35,605 nt of DNA, taken from positions 1-35,605 of the forward strand of contig JAOAPF010000289.1 of the NCBI GenBank assembly GCA_025462755.1. The letters are read 5' to 3'. Source of the DNA: Edaphobacter sp. Its GTDB lineage: Bacteria > Acidobacteriota > Terriglobia > Terriglobales > Acidobacteriaceae. How positions within the stretch are numbered: position 1 is the first letter of the stretch; each line of letters begins with the position of its first letter. The position numbers and the translations under genes were made by a program. This document shows, one piece after another, positions 25,437 through 35,106 of the stretch. Below the pieces are notes generated by a model. It made no database searches. It saw only the letters and a list, made by a program, of their open reading frames with translations, and was not told the DNA's origin.

Positions 25437-26798
25437 ATGCGTACTGTGACGCCCTCAAGGTTTGTTTACTTTGCTTTACTGTTGCAGTGTGCATGCATCG
25501 CTTGGCCAGGAGCACCCGCGCTTTTTGGCCAGGTATTGCCGCCGGCTTCACCGATTGGAAACCGCGTCCCTTCCTCGCCCTCACTCCCAAGCGCACCCGA
25601 TCCGGCTGCAGGCGTTCCACAGATACTAACCCTCAATGAGGCCATCGCCATGGCAGAGCGAAACAGCCCTCGTCTGAGGGGCGCAGGGGCCGCGACTGAG
25701 CGCGCCATTGCAGCTACTCGCACGGCTAGCGCGTACACCAATCCTACTGCCGAAGTATTCGAGGGGCTCCAATATGCCCGTCCGATTTCGACACCTGGCA
25801 TTCCTGGGCTACTACAGCATTACGCCGCCTACCAGACAATCGAAATTCCGGTCGAGCGCCGTGCCCGCAGTCGTCTCGCGGAGCTCGCCAGTACCAGCAG
25901 TAGGTACGGCCAGGAAGGTGTACTGCGTTCTGTGGGAGCGAATGCGAAGCATGCCTTCTATACCGTGCTGCGCCGCCGAGAAGAGGTGGAACATACGAAG
26001 GAGAACCTGCAGCTCGTCGAGGACCTGCGCAACCGAGTCGAGGTGGAAGTCAGGGTTGGCGAGAAAGGCCGGCTGGAACTCACGCGGGCTGAAGCTGAAA
26101 TAGCACATGCGCGCTTTGCCGTTCGCAGTGCGCAATTGCAATTGGCCATCTCCATCGCGTTGTTGCGCGTCGCCATCGCAGCACCGCCAGACGCAAACCT
26201 TGATCCGGTGGGTTCGTTGGAGCCGCCGCTTCAATTGCCGTCGCTCAAGGAAATGCGCGAGCTTGTGTTACGCATCCACCCCGCCGTATCCCAATCGGTG
26301 AGTGATGTAAAGGCGGCAGAAGCTAAGCTCGATCATGAACGCGCCTTGCGTATTCCGCAGCCGACGCTCTTCGCCGAATTTGAGAATCAGCCCGATCTCC
26401 GCTTTTGGCGCACGGGCGTGATCGTGCCGATCCCGCTTTGGGACCGCCGTCGAGGCCAGATCGCGGAGTCGACGGCTGCCATTTCGCAGGCGAACGCCTT
26501 GCTCGATCAGCGGCGACTCGAGCTTATCTCTGCTACGGAACGTGCGTTTGAGCAGTACCAGCTCGCCGATCAGCAAGCCGCGGCGCTCGAGTCCGGCGAA
26601 CTCCTGGCGGCCGAAAGCGCCGTCGATGCGGCGAAGGCTGCGTACCGATTCGGCGAACGCGGCATCGTCGAAGTGCTGGATGCGCAGCGCGTTCTGCAGA
26701 GTGTGCGGGGAGACCTCGTGGACGCACAATACCAACGTCAGTCCGCACTTATTGATCTGGAAGAACTTGGCGCGGTTGCGCCTGGAGGAAAGCCCTAG
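25437..26798 (+). CDS. CzcC/CusC-like TolC-family outer-membrane protein
   Basis: About 453 residues from ATG 25437; the frame is open back to 25227 but the extra part is not signal-peptide-like. A signal sequence follows the start (RFVYFALLLQCACIAWPGAP, ending ALFGQ). The body is TolC-like: LTLNEAIAMAERNSPRLRGA, later IPQPTLFAEFENQPDLRFWR, IVPIPLWDRRRGQIAES and the final repeat YRFGERGIVEVLDAQRVLQS. The PIPLWDRRRG segment is typical of heavy-metal (CzcC) types. It is the outer-membrane duct of a tripartite pump. The adaptor gene begins at the base after its stop. Likely controlled by the adjacent sigma-54 system; the start is not certain (GTG 25446 possible, no clear ribosome-binding site). 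Confidence 0.88.
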   Translation: MRTVTPSRFVYFALLLQCACIAWPGAPALFGQVLPPASPIGNRVPSSPSLPSAPDPAAGVPQILTLNEAIAMAERNSPRLRGAGAATERAIAATRTASAYTNPTAEVFEGLQYARPISTPGIPGLLQHYAAYQTIEIPVERRARSRLAELASTSSRYGQEGVLRSVGANAKHAFYTVLRRREEVEHTKENLQLVEDLRNRVEVEVRVGEKGRLELTRAEAEIAHARFAVRSAQLQLAISIALLRVAIAAPPDANLDPVGSLEPPLQLPSLKEMRELVLRIHPAVSQSVSDVKAAEAKLDHERALRIPQPTLFAEFENQPDLRFWRTGVIVPIPLWDRRRGQIAESTAAISQANALLDQRRLELISATERAFEQYQLADQQAAALESGELLAAESAVDAAKAAYRFGERGIVEVLDAQRVLQSVRGDLVDAQYQRQSALIDLEELGAVAPGGKP

Positions 26799-27431
26799 AT
26801 GACTATCCTGAATCTCTCCGTTCTATGCACAGGGCGCTTTGCGCGCGCCTGCATCTGCGGTGCTTTGCTCGCTTTGTCGGTATTCTCCACAGGGGGTTGC
26901 AAGAAAGGGCCAGTCGTGGTCCTCGCGCATCCGAGCAATCCAGATGAAATAGAAGTGACACCTGTACTTGCCTCCGACCTGAAGCTGGGCGTTCCAGAGA
27001 TGCACGAAGTCACTGGCTTGCTGCAGGTGTCGGCACATGTGGAGACTGACGCCAGCCGAATCGCGCGTGTCGGCTCGCCGGTCGCTGGTCGCATTCTCAA
27101 GCACGTCGTCTTCGAGGGTGAAAGTGTCCGTCCCGGCACCGTTCTTGCCACGCTGCACAGTACTGACTTGTCTGATGCCCAACTGGCGTTGGTGAAGGCG
27201 TACTCGCAGAAGGACCTCGCCGAGACCGCGACGAAACGTGCAGAGCAACTCGTGGCAGCGGATGTCATTGGCCGCGCAGAGCTCGAGCGCCGGCAAGCCG
27301 AGCTGCTACAAGCGAGTACCGAAGCTGCTTCGTACCGTACCCAACTGCGCGGACTAGGGATGAGCGACGCTCACATTCAGAAGCTTGTCGCCACGCGAGA
27401 GGAATCAGCGAGAGCGTCGTCTAATGTCTAG
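26799..27431 (+). CDS. CzcB-like membrane-fusion adaptor, C-terminally truncated
   Basis: 210 residues; relatives have about 350-400. The N-terminal signal ends STGGCKKG, a possible (imperfect) lipoprotein site. The barrel-sandwich start GSPVAGRILKHVVFEGESVR and the coiled-coil hairpin through RAELERRQAELLQASTEAAS are present, but the frame stops after ARASSNV where the second lipoyl half (normally PISGTV..G..V) should begin. A terminator hairpin follows 6 bases later, so the missing half and any CzcA-type RND permease are absent rather than shifted out of frame. It probably cannot form a pump by itself; a complete system elsewhere in the genome would be needed. Confidence 0.82.
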   Translation: MTILNLSVLCTGRFARACICGALLALSVFSTGGCKKGPVVVLAHPSNPDEIEVTPVLASDLKLGVPEMHEVTGLLQVSAHVETDASRIARVGSPVAGRILKHVVFEGESVRPGTVLATLHSTDLSDAQLALVKAYSQKDLAETATKRAEQLVAADVIGRAELERRQAELLQASTEAASYRTQLRGLGMSDAHIQKLVATREESARASSNV

Positions 27432-27437
27432 CAAAGG

Positions 27438-27466
27438 GCGGAGCCGGAAATTGTCGGCTCCGCTTT
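27438..27466 (+). terminator. Intrinsic terminator after the truncated adaptor
   Basis: GCGGAGCCG (27438-27446) pairs perfectly with CGGCTCCGC (27455-27463) around an 8-base loop, followed by TTTC. The T-run is short, but the 9-bp GC-rich stem starts 7 bases after the stop codon. It could also serve the convergent PEP-CTERM gene. Confidence 0.65.
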
Positions 27467-27508
27467 CAAATCATCGATTCCTCCAGTGAAGAACCGATTG
27501 ACAGAGAT

Positions 27509-28421
27509 TCACGATTGAGGCCAATGCTTCCTGCGTATCCGGGCAGCGATCGCTGCCAGTCCGCTGCCGACAAAGACGAGGGAGGTGGGTTCAGGTACGG
27601 GAGAGGCCGCAGTCGCTCCACCGACGAGCCCGGCAGCGGGGTCGGTGTCGCTGACGAAGCTGGTGCTTTCGTTCGCCAGGTTGAGAGTGACCACCGAGGA
27701 GAGGGGGAGATCGAAAGCGTACAAGGTGCCATTGACGTTTGTAATGGCCCCGAGCCCGAAGGCGGTGGGAGCGATGGTGGTGGCGAGTCCAGTCAACGGA
27801 TTGATTTGATAGAGGCTCGGACCGATCAACGAGGTCGGATTAAAGGTGACTGGATCGAAGATGCCGGTATCGAAGTTGGCGTACAGGTTCCCGCCGTAGT
27901 CGAACAGGCTCTCGTCGTAGATGAAGAAAGACCCATCAGGGTCACCGGGTACCGCACCGTGAGGAATGAACGGAAGCGCCGGAATCCCGGTGGCTCCGAT
28001 GAGCGTAGCCGCGCCGGTGGTGGGGTTGACGGAGTAGAGATTGTTGGCGAGGTCGGTTGCATACAGGTTTGAGCCAACCTTGCCGATGATGTTTGCGGAG
28101 TTCGAGCCGCAAGGTGAGGTGGGGAACGAACAATCCGCCAGACCGGTTGCACCGATGGCCGAGAGTGCGCCGGTGGCCGGGTTGATCGAGTTCAGATCTC
28201 CATTGAAGCCCGAGTGAAAGCGGGGTGCCGCCGGGGCCCTGGATCAGCCGACCAGTTCCTACCGAGATGCCCGGGCCGATGGCGGTAAAGGATCCGGTGG
28301 AGAGATCTATGGTACCGAACTGGCCACTATCGCCAATTAGGTAGACGACCGGGTTGGCATTGGCTGCGACGGTGAATAGAGCAACCGTGAGCGCTAAGAC
28401 GAGTTTTTGCCGAAGAATCAT
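27509..28421 (-). pseudogene. PEP-CTERM secreted protein with one frameshift
   Basis: Starts at ATG 28421 with AAGGAGG 5 bases before it. Signal peptide (KLVLALTVALFTVAANA), then repeats of a beta-propeller-like motif: YLIGDSGQFGTIDLSTGSFT, after the shift LNSINPATGALSAIGATGLA and LYSVNPTTGAATLIGATGIP, and finally LYQINPLTGLATTIAP. The C-terminus is a PEP-CTERM anchor: VPEPTS, a hydrophobic helix, then RIRRK. The frame breaks at GGGG 28222-28225; five G would restore it, giving about 304 residues. Proteins of this class are exported and processed by an exosortase, often into extracellular polysaccharide. A single homopolymer lesion could be a sequencing error; otherwise a recent pseudogene. 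Confidence 0.8.
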
Positions 28422-28589
28422 AAATCCTCCTTATTTCTGAAGCCATTGTGCGAAATCGGCGGCGGAGTAGCCATGTGCGGAAGGTGACTTGAAGGTGATT
28501 CGCAGGTGATCTTGCGATAGTTGGGCGGCTCGACCGATTTCTGCTTCGGGTCTGGTTTCCATATAATGAGCAGACCCTTGGGGTTCCCA

Positions 28590-30973
28590 ATGCAGAATGA
28601 GCAGGTTACGAACGTTGTCCGATTTGGCGGCTTCGAACTCGACATGAGGTCGGGCGAGCTGACAAGCGGCGGTGGCAGGATTCACCTGCAGGACCAACCG
28701 TTCCAGATCCTGAAGCTGCTGACGGACCGCCCGGGCGAGGTGGTGACCCGGGAGGAGATTCGCAGCCGGCTCTGGCCGGACGACACGGTGGTGGAGTTCG
28801 AGAATGCGGTCAATGCCGCCATCAAGAAGCTGCGGATCGCGCTGGGCGAATCGGCTGAGGAGCCAAGATATGTTGATACGCTGAGGCGGCGGGGATATCG
28901 GCTGATCGTTCCGGTGGAGCGGCTGGTTGAAGTGGGGACAGCGGTGGAAGCCGGCGAGAGTGCGGCGGTCTCGAAGAAATTCGATCCGAGATCGGAGTCC
29001 ACTGCGAAGGCCGGCGCAAGGAACGCAAACGCTGGCCGCTGGAGGGTGATGGCTTCGGTTGGGGGAGCTTTGCTGGTGATCTTCGGCATCCTATTTGGAT
29101 ATTCGCGCCGAGCGATTCATGCGACCTCGAAACTGACCGACCGAGACAAGATCGTTCTGGCAGATTTCGCGAACAAGACGGACGACCCTGTGTTCAGCGA
29201 GACGCTGCGGCAGGGATTGACGGTGCAGTTGGAACAACCCCTTTTCTCAGCCTCGTAAGCGAGGAGCGGATTCAACAGGCTCTGGGGCTGATGGGGCAGC
29301 CGGCGAGTACCGTCCTAACTCCATCGAGCGCGTTGGAGGTGTGCCAGCGAACGGGCAGCACGGCGGTTCTGGAAGGATCGATTGCGGCATAGGGAGCCAG
29401 TATGTTCTGTGGCTGCGGGCGAGGAACTGCCGGACAGGCGAGGTGATCGACGAGGAGCAGATGCAGGCGGCCAGGAAAGAGGACGTGCTGAATACGCTGG
29501 GCCAGATTGCGAGCGGGTTTCGAGGGCGCGCGGGTGAGGTGCTGGCCACGGTGGGCAAGCTGGACACTCCACTGGCCGAGGCCACGACCCCTTCACTGGA
29601 GGCGCTGAAAGCTTACAGCATGGCGTTCAAGGTGCTCACCACAAACGGAAACGCGGCGGCCGTGCCCCTGTATCAGCGGGCGATCCAGATCGACCCCCAA
29701 TTCGCCATGGCTTACGCAATGCTCGGGCGAGTTTACGGCGATATGGCTGAGTCCGGCTTGTCAGCGGACAACACTACCAAGGCGTGGCAGTTGCGCAGTC
29801 GTGCCAGCGAACGGGAGAGATTTTTTATCGACGCCTCCTACCAAATACAAGTGACGGGAGACATGGAGAGGGCGCGGCAGATCTGCGAGGCCTGGGAGCA
29901 GACGTACCCCCGCGATCCAAATGCGCACGGATTTTTATCGGGCGCAATCTACCCAGTGCTGGGCAAGTACAAAGAGGAGCTGGAAGAGGCGCAAAAGATG
30001 CTGGAGCTGGATCCGGACTTTCCGGTGTCGTACAACCTTGTAGCCCTCGGTTATATTCCGCTTGGGCGACTGGATGAAGCTGCGCGAACGCTGGAACTCG
30101 CGTCGGAGCGAAAGATGCAGATGCCGGACCTGGTGGTGGACCGCTACCAGATTGCCTTCCTGAAGGCCGACTAGGCGGGAATGGACAACGCCGTGGCTCT
30201 CGCCGCGAAGACACCTGGAGCAGAGGACGTGGTTGCGAACCAGGAGTCGTTTGCTGCGGGGTATTCAGGGCATCTGCAGCAGGCAAGGATGCGATCGGGT
30301 TTTGCGGTGCAGCTGGCGGAACGCGCAGGGCACCGCGAGCGGGCTGCTTTATTTCAGAGCGGTGCGGCAGTGCGTGAAGCGTTTTTGGGAATGTAGCTGC
30401 GTCCAAACAGAACGCGACCGCTGCACTGGCCCTGTCGAAGGGAAAGGAGGTGGAGTATGGGGCTGCCTTCGCCGAGGCGCTCGGGGGTGATGCGGGCGTA
30501 GCGCAGGCGATGGCAGAAGATCTAACCAAGCGTTTTTCTGAAGACTTCAGCAAAGTTCTACTACGTCCCTACGCTCCGCGCGCTTGCGGCGCTGAATCAT
30601 CACAACCCTTCGAAGGCCGTTGAATGGCTACGGCTCTCGACTCCCTATGAGTTGGGCGAGCCGCAAAGCTGCTTCTTTGGATTTTTTTGGAGCGATGTAT
30701 CCGGTGTATGTGCGCGGGCAGGCCTATCTGGCTTTGCATCAAGGCGCACAAGCCGCGATGGAGTTCCAGAAGATCATCGATCATCGCGAAATTGTGATCA
30801 GCGATCCGGTGGGAGCGCTGGCGCACTTGCAGCTCGGCAGGGCGTACTTGATGGCAGGGGACCAGGCCAGGGCGAAAGCTGCCTATAGCGACTTCCTGAG
30901 CCTATGGAAGGCTGCGGATTCCAGCATACCTGTTCTCCAACAGGCCAGGTTGGAATATGCACGATTGGATTGA
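28590..30973 (+). pseudogene. Winged-helix DNA-binding plus TPR protein, multiply disrupted
   Basis: N-terminal OmpR/CadC-type winged helix (FGGFELDMRSGELTSGGGRI to YVDTLRRRGYRLIVPVERL), a transmembrane helix (VMASVGGALLVIFGILFGY), then a conserved KIVLADFANKTDDPVFSETL segment and a long TPR region (for example VPLYQRAIQIDPQFAMAYAM and YPVYVRGQAYLALHQGAQAA). Lesions in order: frameshift near 29237, frameshift near 29388, TAG at 30172-30174 within FLKAD-AGMDN, frameshift near 30390, frameshift near 30557, and a T-run expansion near 30687. The restored protein would be about 790 residues, typical of signal-dependent membrane regulators in Acidobacteriota. The start is set at 28590, behind TTGGGG and a TATAAT at 28562-28567. 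Confidence 0.88.
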
Positions 30974-31308
30974 GTATCTTCTCTCGTACTCATAGCGATC
31001 CGGATCAGCGCCGGAAGTCCGATCATTCACTAGTCGCCGCGCCTGAAGGCGCATTATCGACCCCGATCATCAGTTGATGAAAAGAGCCGAAATGCCGTCG
31101 CAGCTAGGCGCAATGCCGACACATCGACGTGCAACTCCTCTCTCTCCCATGACGCTCAACCGCCAGTTCGCACTCGGAAGTATGTAGACCAACGGCACTT
31201 GACCGGCCACAACTAACTGATCGACCGACCTGTCAAGAATGGCACCACATGTGCTCTTAGGAAAGGCGGCGCCGTTGTACATGGTGCAAATGAAAGCAAG
31301 GAGATCTT
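30974..31308. other. Non-coding region upstream of the small secreted protein
   Basis: No gene on either strand. It contains a small GCGCC-TGAA-GGCGC hairpin near 31039-31055 without a T-run, and the ribosome-binding site AAGGAG of the next gene near 31297-31302. Confidence 0.4.
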
Positions 31309-31713
31309 ATGAATAGCGTTGGCAAGTTAGTTGCAAAGATGGGGTTGCTATCGCTCCTGTCCGTGATGCCGCTTGCGGCTCAGATCGATAGCGGCGTGGA
31401 CTTTACGACCTCATTTCCGTTTTACGCAGGCGACACCAAGCTGCCCGCCGGTCACTACAAAGTTACCCAACCCGACATGGGTGACGATCATCTATTACTG
31501 GTCGAGAATCTCAACGGCGGCGCGCACTCGGTGTTCGTCGAATTTATACCTACGCGGTCTGCACAACCTCATCCCAAGTCTGATGTCACGTTCGAAAAAA
31601 TCGGAGATACGGACTACCTGAATCGAGTATGGATCGAAGGTCAGAACTACGGGATAAAGGTGGCCCCTGGTACGGAGGAAACGAAGGCGGCCGCTGCTTC
31701 CAAAGGACAATAG
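31309..31713 (+). CDS. Small secreted protein of unknown function
   Basis: 134 residues with a signal peptide (LVAKMGLLSLLSVMPLAAQ, cleavage near residue 25) and a compact beta-rich body: DFTTSFPFYAGDTKLPAGHY, KVTQPDMGDDHLLLVENLNG, VFVEFIPTRS, YLNRVWIEGQNYGIKVAPG, then an Ala/Lys-rich tail. Similar short exported proteins with a FPFYAGxxxLPAG-like start are common in Acidobacteriota, with no known role. AAGGAG lies 6 bases before the ATG. It precedes the RND permease gene by 204 bases; cotranscription is possible but not shown. Confidence 0.85.
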   Translation: MNSVGKLVAKMGLLSLLSVMPLAAQIDSGVDFTTSFPFYAGDTKLPAGHYKVTQPDMGDDHLLLVENLNGGAHSVFVEFIPTRSAQPHPKSDVTFEKIGDTDYLNRVWIEGQNYGIKVAPGTEETKAAAASKGQ

Positions 31714-31917
31714 AGCAAAGCGGCCTTCTGCGGCGTTGTCGTATACGAGAAGAGTCGGAAAGAACATCGAACTCTTCTGATATGAGCGGCCCCGTTGATC
31801 TATGCGTTGTGGTTTAACGTGTGGAGATGTGGGGCCGCTCTATCGGACCCGGCCATTTGCCCGACGTACCAGAGTTAACAGCCCTCATCAATTCATCGGA
31901 AAGAGAAGCCTCATACT

Positions 31918-34900
31918 GTGTGGATCGTCAAAGTCGCACTCGACCGGCCTTACACGTTCATCATCCTGGCACTGCTTATACTCCTGCTCAGTCCGGTGAT
32001 TATCGTTCGTACCCCGGTAGATATCTTTCCCAATATCAATATCCCCGTGATCGCCATTTCCTGGACTTTCTCAGGCCTGAACCCAGAGGAGTTCGAGGGT
32101 CGAGTTACTCTGCCGTACGAAAAGGTCCTCACCACGCTGGTCGACAACATTCAGCATATCGAGTCCACCACCTACAACGGACTGAATGTCGTCAAGGTTT
32201 ACTTGCAACCCGGAGCAAGTCTCGATACGGCGAACGCACAAGTCACGGCGGCTTCGCAATTCATTCTCAGGCAACTTCCACCAGGGGAACAGCCGCCTCA
32301 GATCATCAACTTCAGCGCCTCGAGTGTGCCGATCCTCCAGCTTGGGGTCTCGGGAAAGGGTCTGAACGAGCAGCAGTTGAACGATTACAGCTTGAACTTC
32401 ATTCGCCCGCAGCTCATCACCGTGCCGGGCTCTGTTGTTCCGTCTCCGTATGGAGGCAAACAGCGACAGATCATGGTCAATATGGACCAGAGGCTCATGC
32501 AGTCGAAAGGCCTCGCCCCGAGCGATCTTTTGGGGGCGCTGTCGGCGCAAAGCATGGTGCTGCCCTCCGGCACCGCAAAGATCGGACAGAGTGAATACGA
32601 CATTCTCAACAACGTAGCCCCGCACACCATCGAGGAACTGAACAACATTCCCATCAAGCAGGTAGATGGAGCGATGATCTACATGCGCGATGTTGCCACT
32701 GTAAGCGATGGCTTTCAGGTACAGACCAACATTGTTCGCCAGGATGGGCATCGCGGGGTGCTGGTGTCCATCTTGAAGGCCGGCAATGCCTCCACTCTCA
32801 ATGTGGTCAAGGGCGTGCGCGCCATGCTGCCGTCTGTCGCGAGCCTCGTGCCGCCGCAGCTTCGGATGCTTCCGCTTTCGGACCAATCAGTCTTCGTTCG
32901 TTCGGCAGTTACCGGAGTGATCCGTGAGACTGTTATCGCCGCGGCTCTGACAGCACTGATGATCTTGCTGTTTCTTGGAAGCTGGCGAAGTACGATCATT
33001 ATCGCGATTTCAATCCCGTTGTCGATTCTCAGTTCCGTGATCATCCTGAGCTTGCTCGGAGAGACGATCAACACCATGACGCTCGGCGGGCTTGCCTTGG
33101 CGGTCGGTATCCTGGTGGACGATGCAACGGTAACGATCGAGAATATTGAGCGATTTCTCGAAGAAGGGCATAGCCTGCGTGATGCGGTCCTGGAGGGCGC
33201 GGCCCAGATTGCGGTGCCGGCCCTGGTCTCGACACTTTGCATCTGTATTGTGTTCCTTCCAATGTTCTTCCTGGGCGGTGTAGCCCGCTATTTGTTTGTT
33301 CCCCTTGCTGAGGCGGTAGTCTTTGCGATGCTTGCCTCCTACTTACTGTCTCGGACTCTGGTTCCCACTCTGGCAATTTATTTGTTGAAGGCAAAAGATC
33401 ATAGCGTTTCAGGAAATCTATTTACACGTTTTCAGCGCGGCTTTGAACGTGGATTTGAGCGTGTACGTAGTGGGTATCAGCTGCTGCTAACCAGGCTCGT
33501 GCTTCACCGGCGTGCTTTTGTGCCTGTCTTCCTTCTGCTTTGCCTCTCGGCATTTCTGTTGGTGCCGTGGTTGGGTCAGGATTTCTTTCCGAGCACTGAT
33601 GGAGGCAACTTTATCTTGCATGTGCGAGGGAAGACGGGACTGCGTATTGAGGAGACCGCCCGCCTATGCGATTTGGTCGAGCAATCCATCCGTCAAACCA
33701 TTCCCGCCGGCGAACTGGACAACATCCTGGACAATATCGGCCTGCCCTATAGCGGAATGAACACAATGCATCTTACCTCTGGCATCATCGGCGCGGGTGA
33801 TGCTGATGTCATGGTGACTCTCAAGCCGCATCACCACCCTACAGCGAACTATGTGCGTGATTTACGCGCCCGCCTGCCGCGGGATTTTCCGAGTGCGACC
33901 TTTTATTTCCTTCCTGCCGATATCACAACCCAAATCCTAGACTTTGGGCTTCCCGCGCCGATTGACGTTCAGTTCCGTGGAAACGATGTCAGGACCAGCG
34001 CAAAGCTTGCGGCTGACCTTGAGAACCAGTTGCGCCAGGTTCCCGGTTTGGTTGACCTTCGCGTGCAACAACCCATGGACTATCCGACCTACCAGGTAGA
34101 TATTGACCGCACCAAGGCCGAGCAGGGCGGGTACGCTGCGCGCGATGTAGGCCAGAGCATGCTCAATACCCTCAGCGGTAGCTTTCAGATCTCTCCAATG
34201 TTCTTTCTGAACTGGAAGAATGGCGTTAACTATCAGTTAGTCGCGCAGACGCCGCAATACCGAATGCAGTCCATTCAAGACCTGCAAAACATCCCAGTCA
34301 ATGTATCCGGCGCTAAGAATCCAGAAATCTTAGGTGATGTTGCATCGATCCACCGAGGGGACGAGATGGCGGTCATCTCCGAGTACAATATGCGCCGTGT
34401 GGTCGACATCTATGGTGCGGTGCAGGGGCGGGACCTGGGAGGAGTCAGTCGCGACGTTACGCGGATTGTGAATGCCTATAAGAAGAACCTGCCAAGGGGA
34501 ACCTCCATCGAGATCCTGGGGCAGGCAGACACGATGCGCAGCTCCTACATTTCTCTTATTGGCGGCTTGCTCTTTTCCATCGTGCTTGTCTACATGTTGA
34601 TTGTGGTCAACTTTCAGTCGTGGCTTGACCCCTTCATCATCATCACTGCGTTGCCTGCAGCACTGGCCGGTATCGTCCTGTTCCTCTTCTATACGCACAC
34701 GACGCTCAGTGTCCCCGCTCTGATGGGGACCATCATGTGCATGGGAGTGGCAACGGCAAACAGTATTCTCATGATCTCATTCGCGAAGATCCGTTACGCG
34801 GAACATCAGGATGCTGTTCTGGCAGCGATTGAGGCAGGGCAGACTCGCTTCCGCCCGGTATGCATGACTGCCTTGGCGATGATTATCGGCATGATTCCGA

Positions 34901-35091
34901 TGGCCCTTGGGCTTGGGGACGGCGGCGAACAGAATGCGCCTCTGGGACGCGCGGTGATCGGCGGATTGATGTTCGCCACTGTCGCCACTCTTGTCTTTGT
35001 GCCGGCTGTATTTGCGTTGTTACACGGCCGCAAGTCAGGCGGCAAGCAACAGCTCGCATTACAGAACGATAATCAACCTCTGCACGCCTGA
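31918..35091 (+). CDS. RND efflux permease (intact)
   Basis: A 1057-residue inner-membrane pump starting at GTG 31918; the N-terminus WIVKVALDRPYTFIILALLI is the usual start of this clade. Twelve membrane helices with two large periplasmic loops. TM4 carries LVDDATVTIENI (D401/D402, the proton-relay pair of AcrB), while the TM10 Lys of AcrB is replaced (GVATANSILMISFA). Other markers: TLPYEKVLTTLVDNIQHIES, PSPYGGKQRQIMVNMD and NAPLGRAVIGGLMFATV near the end. It uses the proton gradient to expel substrates through an adaptor and a TolC channel; substrate not predictable. The adaptor gene follows 15 bases after the stop; a TolC gene is expected next, outside the window. Confidence 0.96.
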   Translation: MWIVKVALDRPYTFIILALLILLLSPVIIVRTPVDIFPNINIPVIAISWTFSGLNPEEFEGRVTLPYEKVLTTLVDNIQHIESTTYNGLNVVKVYLQPGASLDTANAQVTAASQFILRQLPPGEQPPQIINFSASSVPILQLGVSGKGLNEQQLNDYSLNFIRPQLITVPGSVVPSPYGGKQRQIMVNMDQRLMQSKGLAPSDLLGALSAQSMVLPSGTAKIGQSEYDILNNVAPHTIEELNNIPIKQVDGAMIYMRDVATVSDGFQVQTNIVRQDGHRGVLVSILKAGNASTLNVVKGVRAMLPSVASLVPPQLRMLPLSDQSVFVRSAVTGVIRETVIAAALTALMILLFLGSWRSTIIIAISIPLSILSSVIILSLLGETINTMTLGGLALAVGILVDDATVTIENIERFLEEGHSLRDAVLEGAAQIAVPALVSTLCICIVFLPMFFLGGVARYLFVPLAEAVVFAMLASYLLSRTLVPTLAIYLLKAKDHSVSGNLFTRFQRGFERGFERVRSGYQLLLTRLVLHRRAFVPVFLLLCLSAFLLVPWLGQDFFPSTDGGNFILHVRGKTGLRIEETARLCDLVEQSIRQTIPAGELDNILDNIGLPYSGMNTMHLTSGIIGAGDADVMVTLKPHHHPTANYVRDLRARLPRDFPSATFYFLPADITTQILDFGLPAPIDVQFRGNDVRTSAKLAADLENQLRQVPGLVDLRVQQPMDYPTYQVDIDRTKAEQGGYAARDVGQSMLNTLSGSFQISPMFFLNWKNGVNYQLVAQTPQYRMQSIQDLQNIPVNVSGAKNPEILGDVASIHRGDEMAVISEYNMRRVVDIYGAVQGRDLGGVSRDVTRIVNAYKKNLPRGTSIEILGQADTMRSSYISLIGGLLFSIVLVYMLIVVNFQSWLDPFIIITALPAALAGIVLFLFYTHTTLSVPALMGTIMCMGVATANSILMISFAKIRYAEHQDAVLAAIEAGQTRFRPVCMTALAMIIGMIPMALGLGDGGEQNAPLGRAVIGGLMFATVATLVFVPAVFALLHGRKSGGKQQLALQNDNQPLHA

Positions 35092-35106
35092 GATGGAGCG
35101 TCTTCT

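Noticed and set aside
27515-28072. 185-codon plus-strand Gly/Arg/Glu-rich ORF
   Set aside because: Complement of the PEP-CTERM gene; the composition is that of an antisense frame, and the minus strand has recognisable repeats and the anchor.
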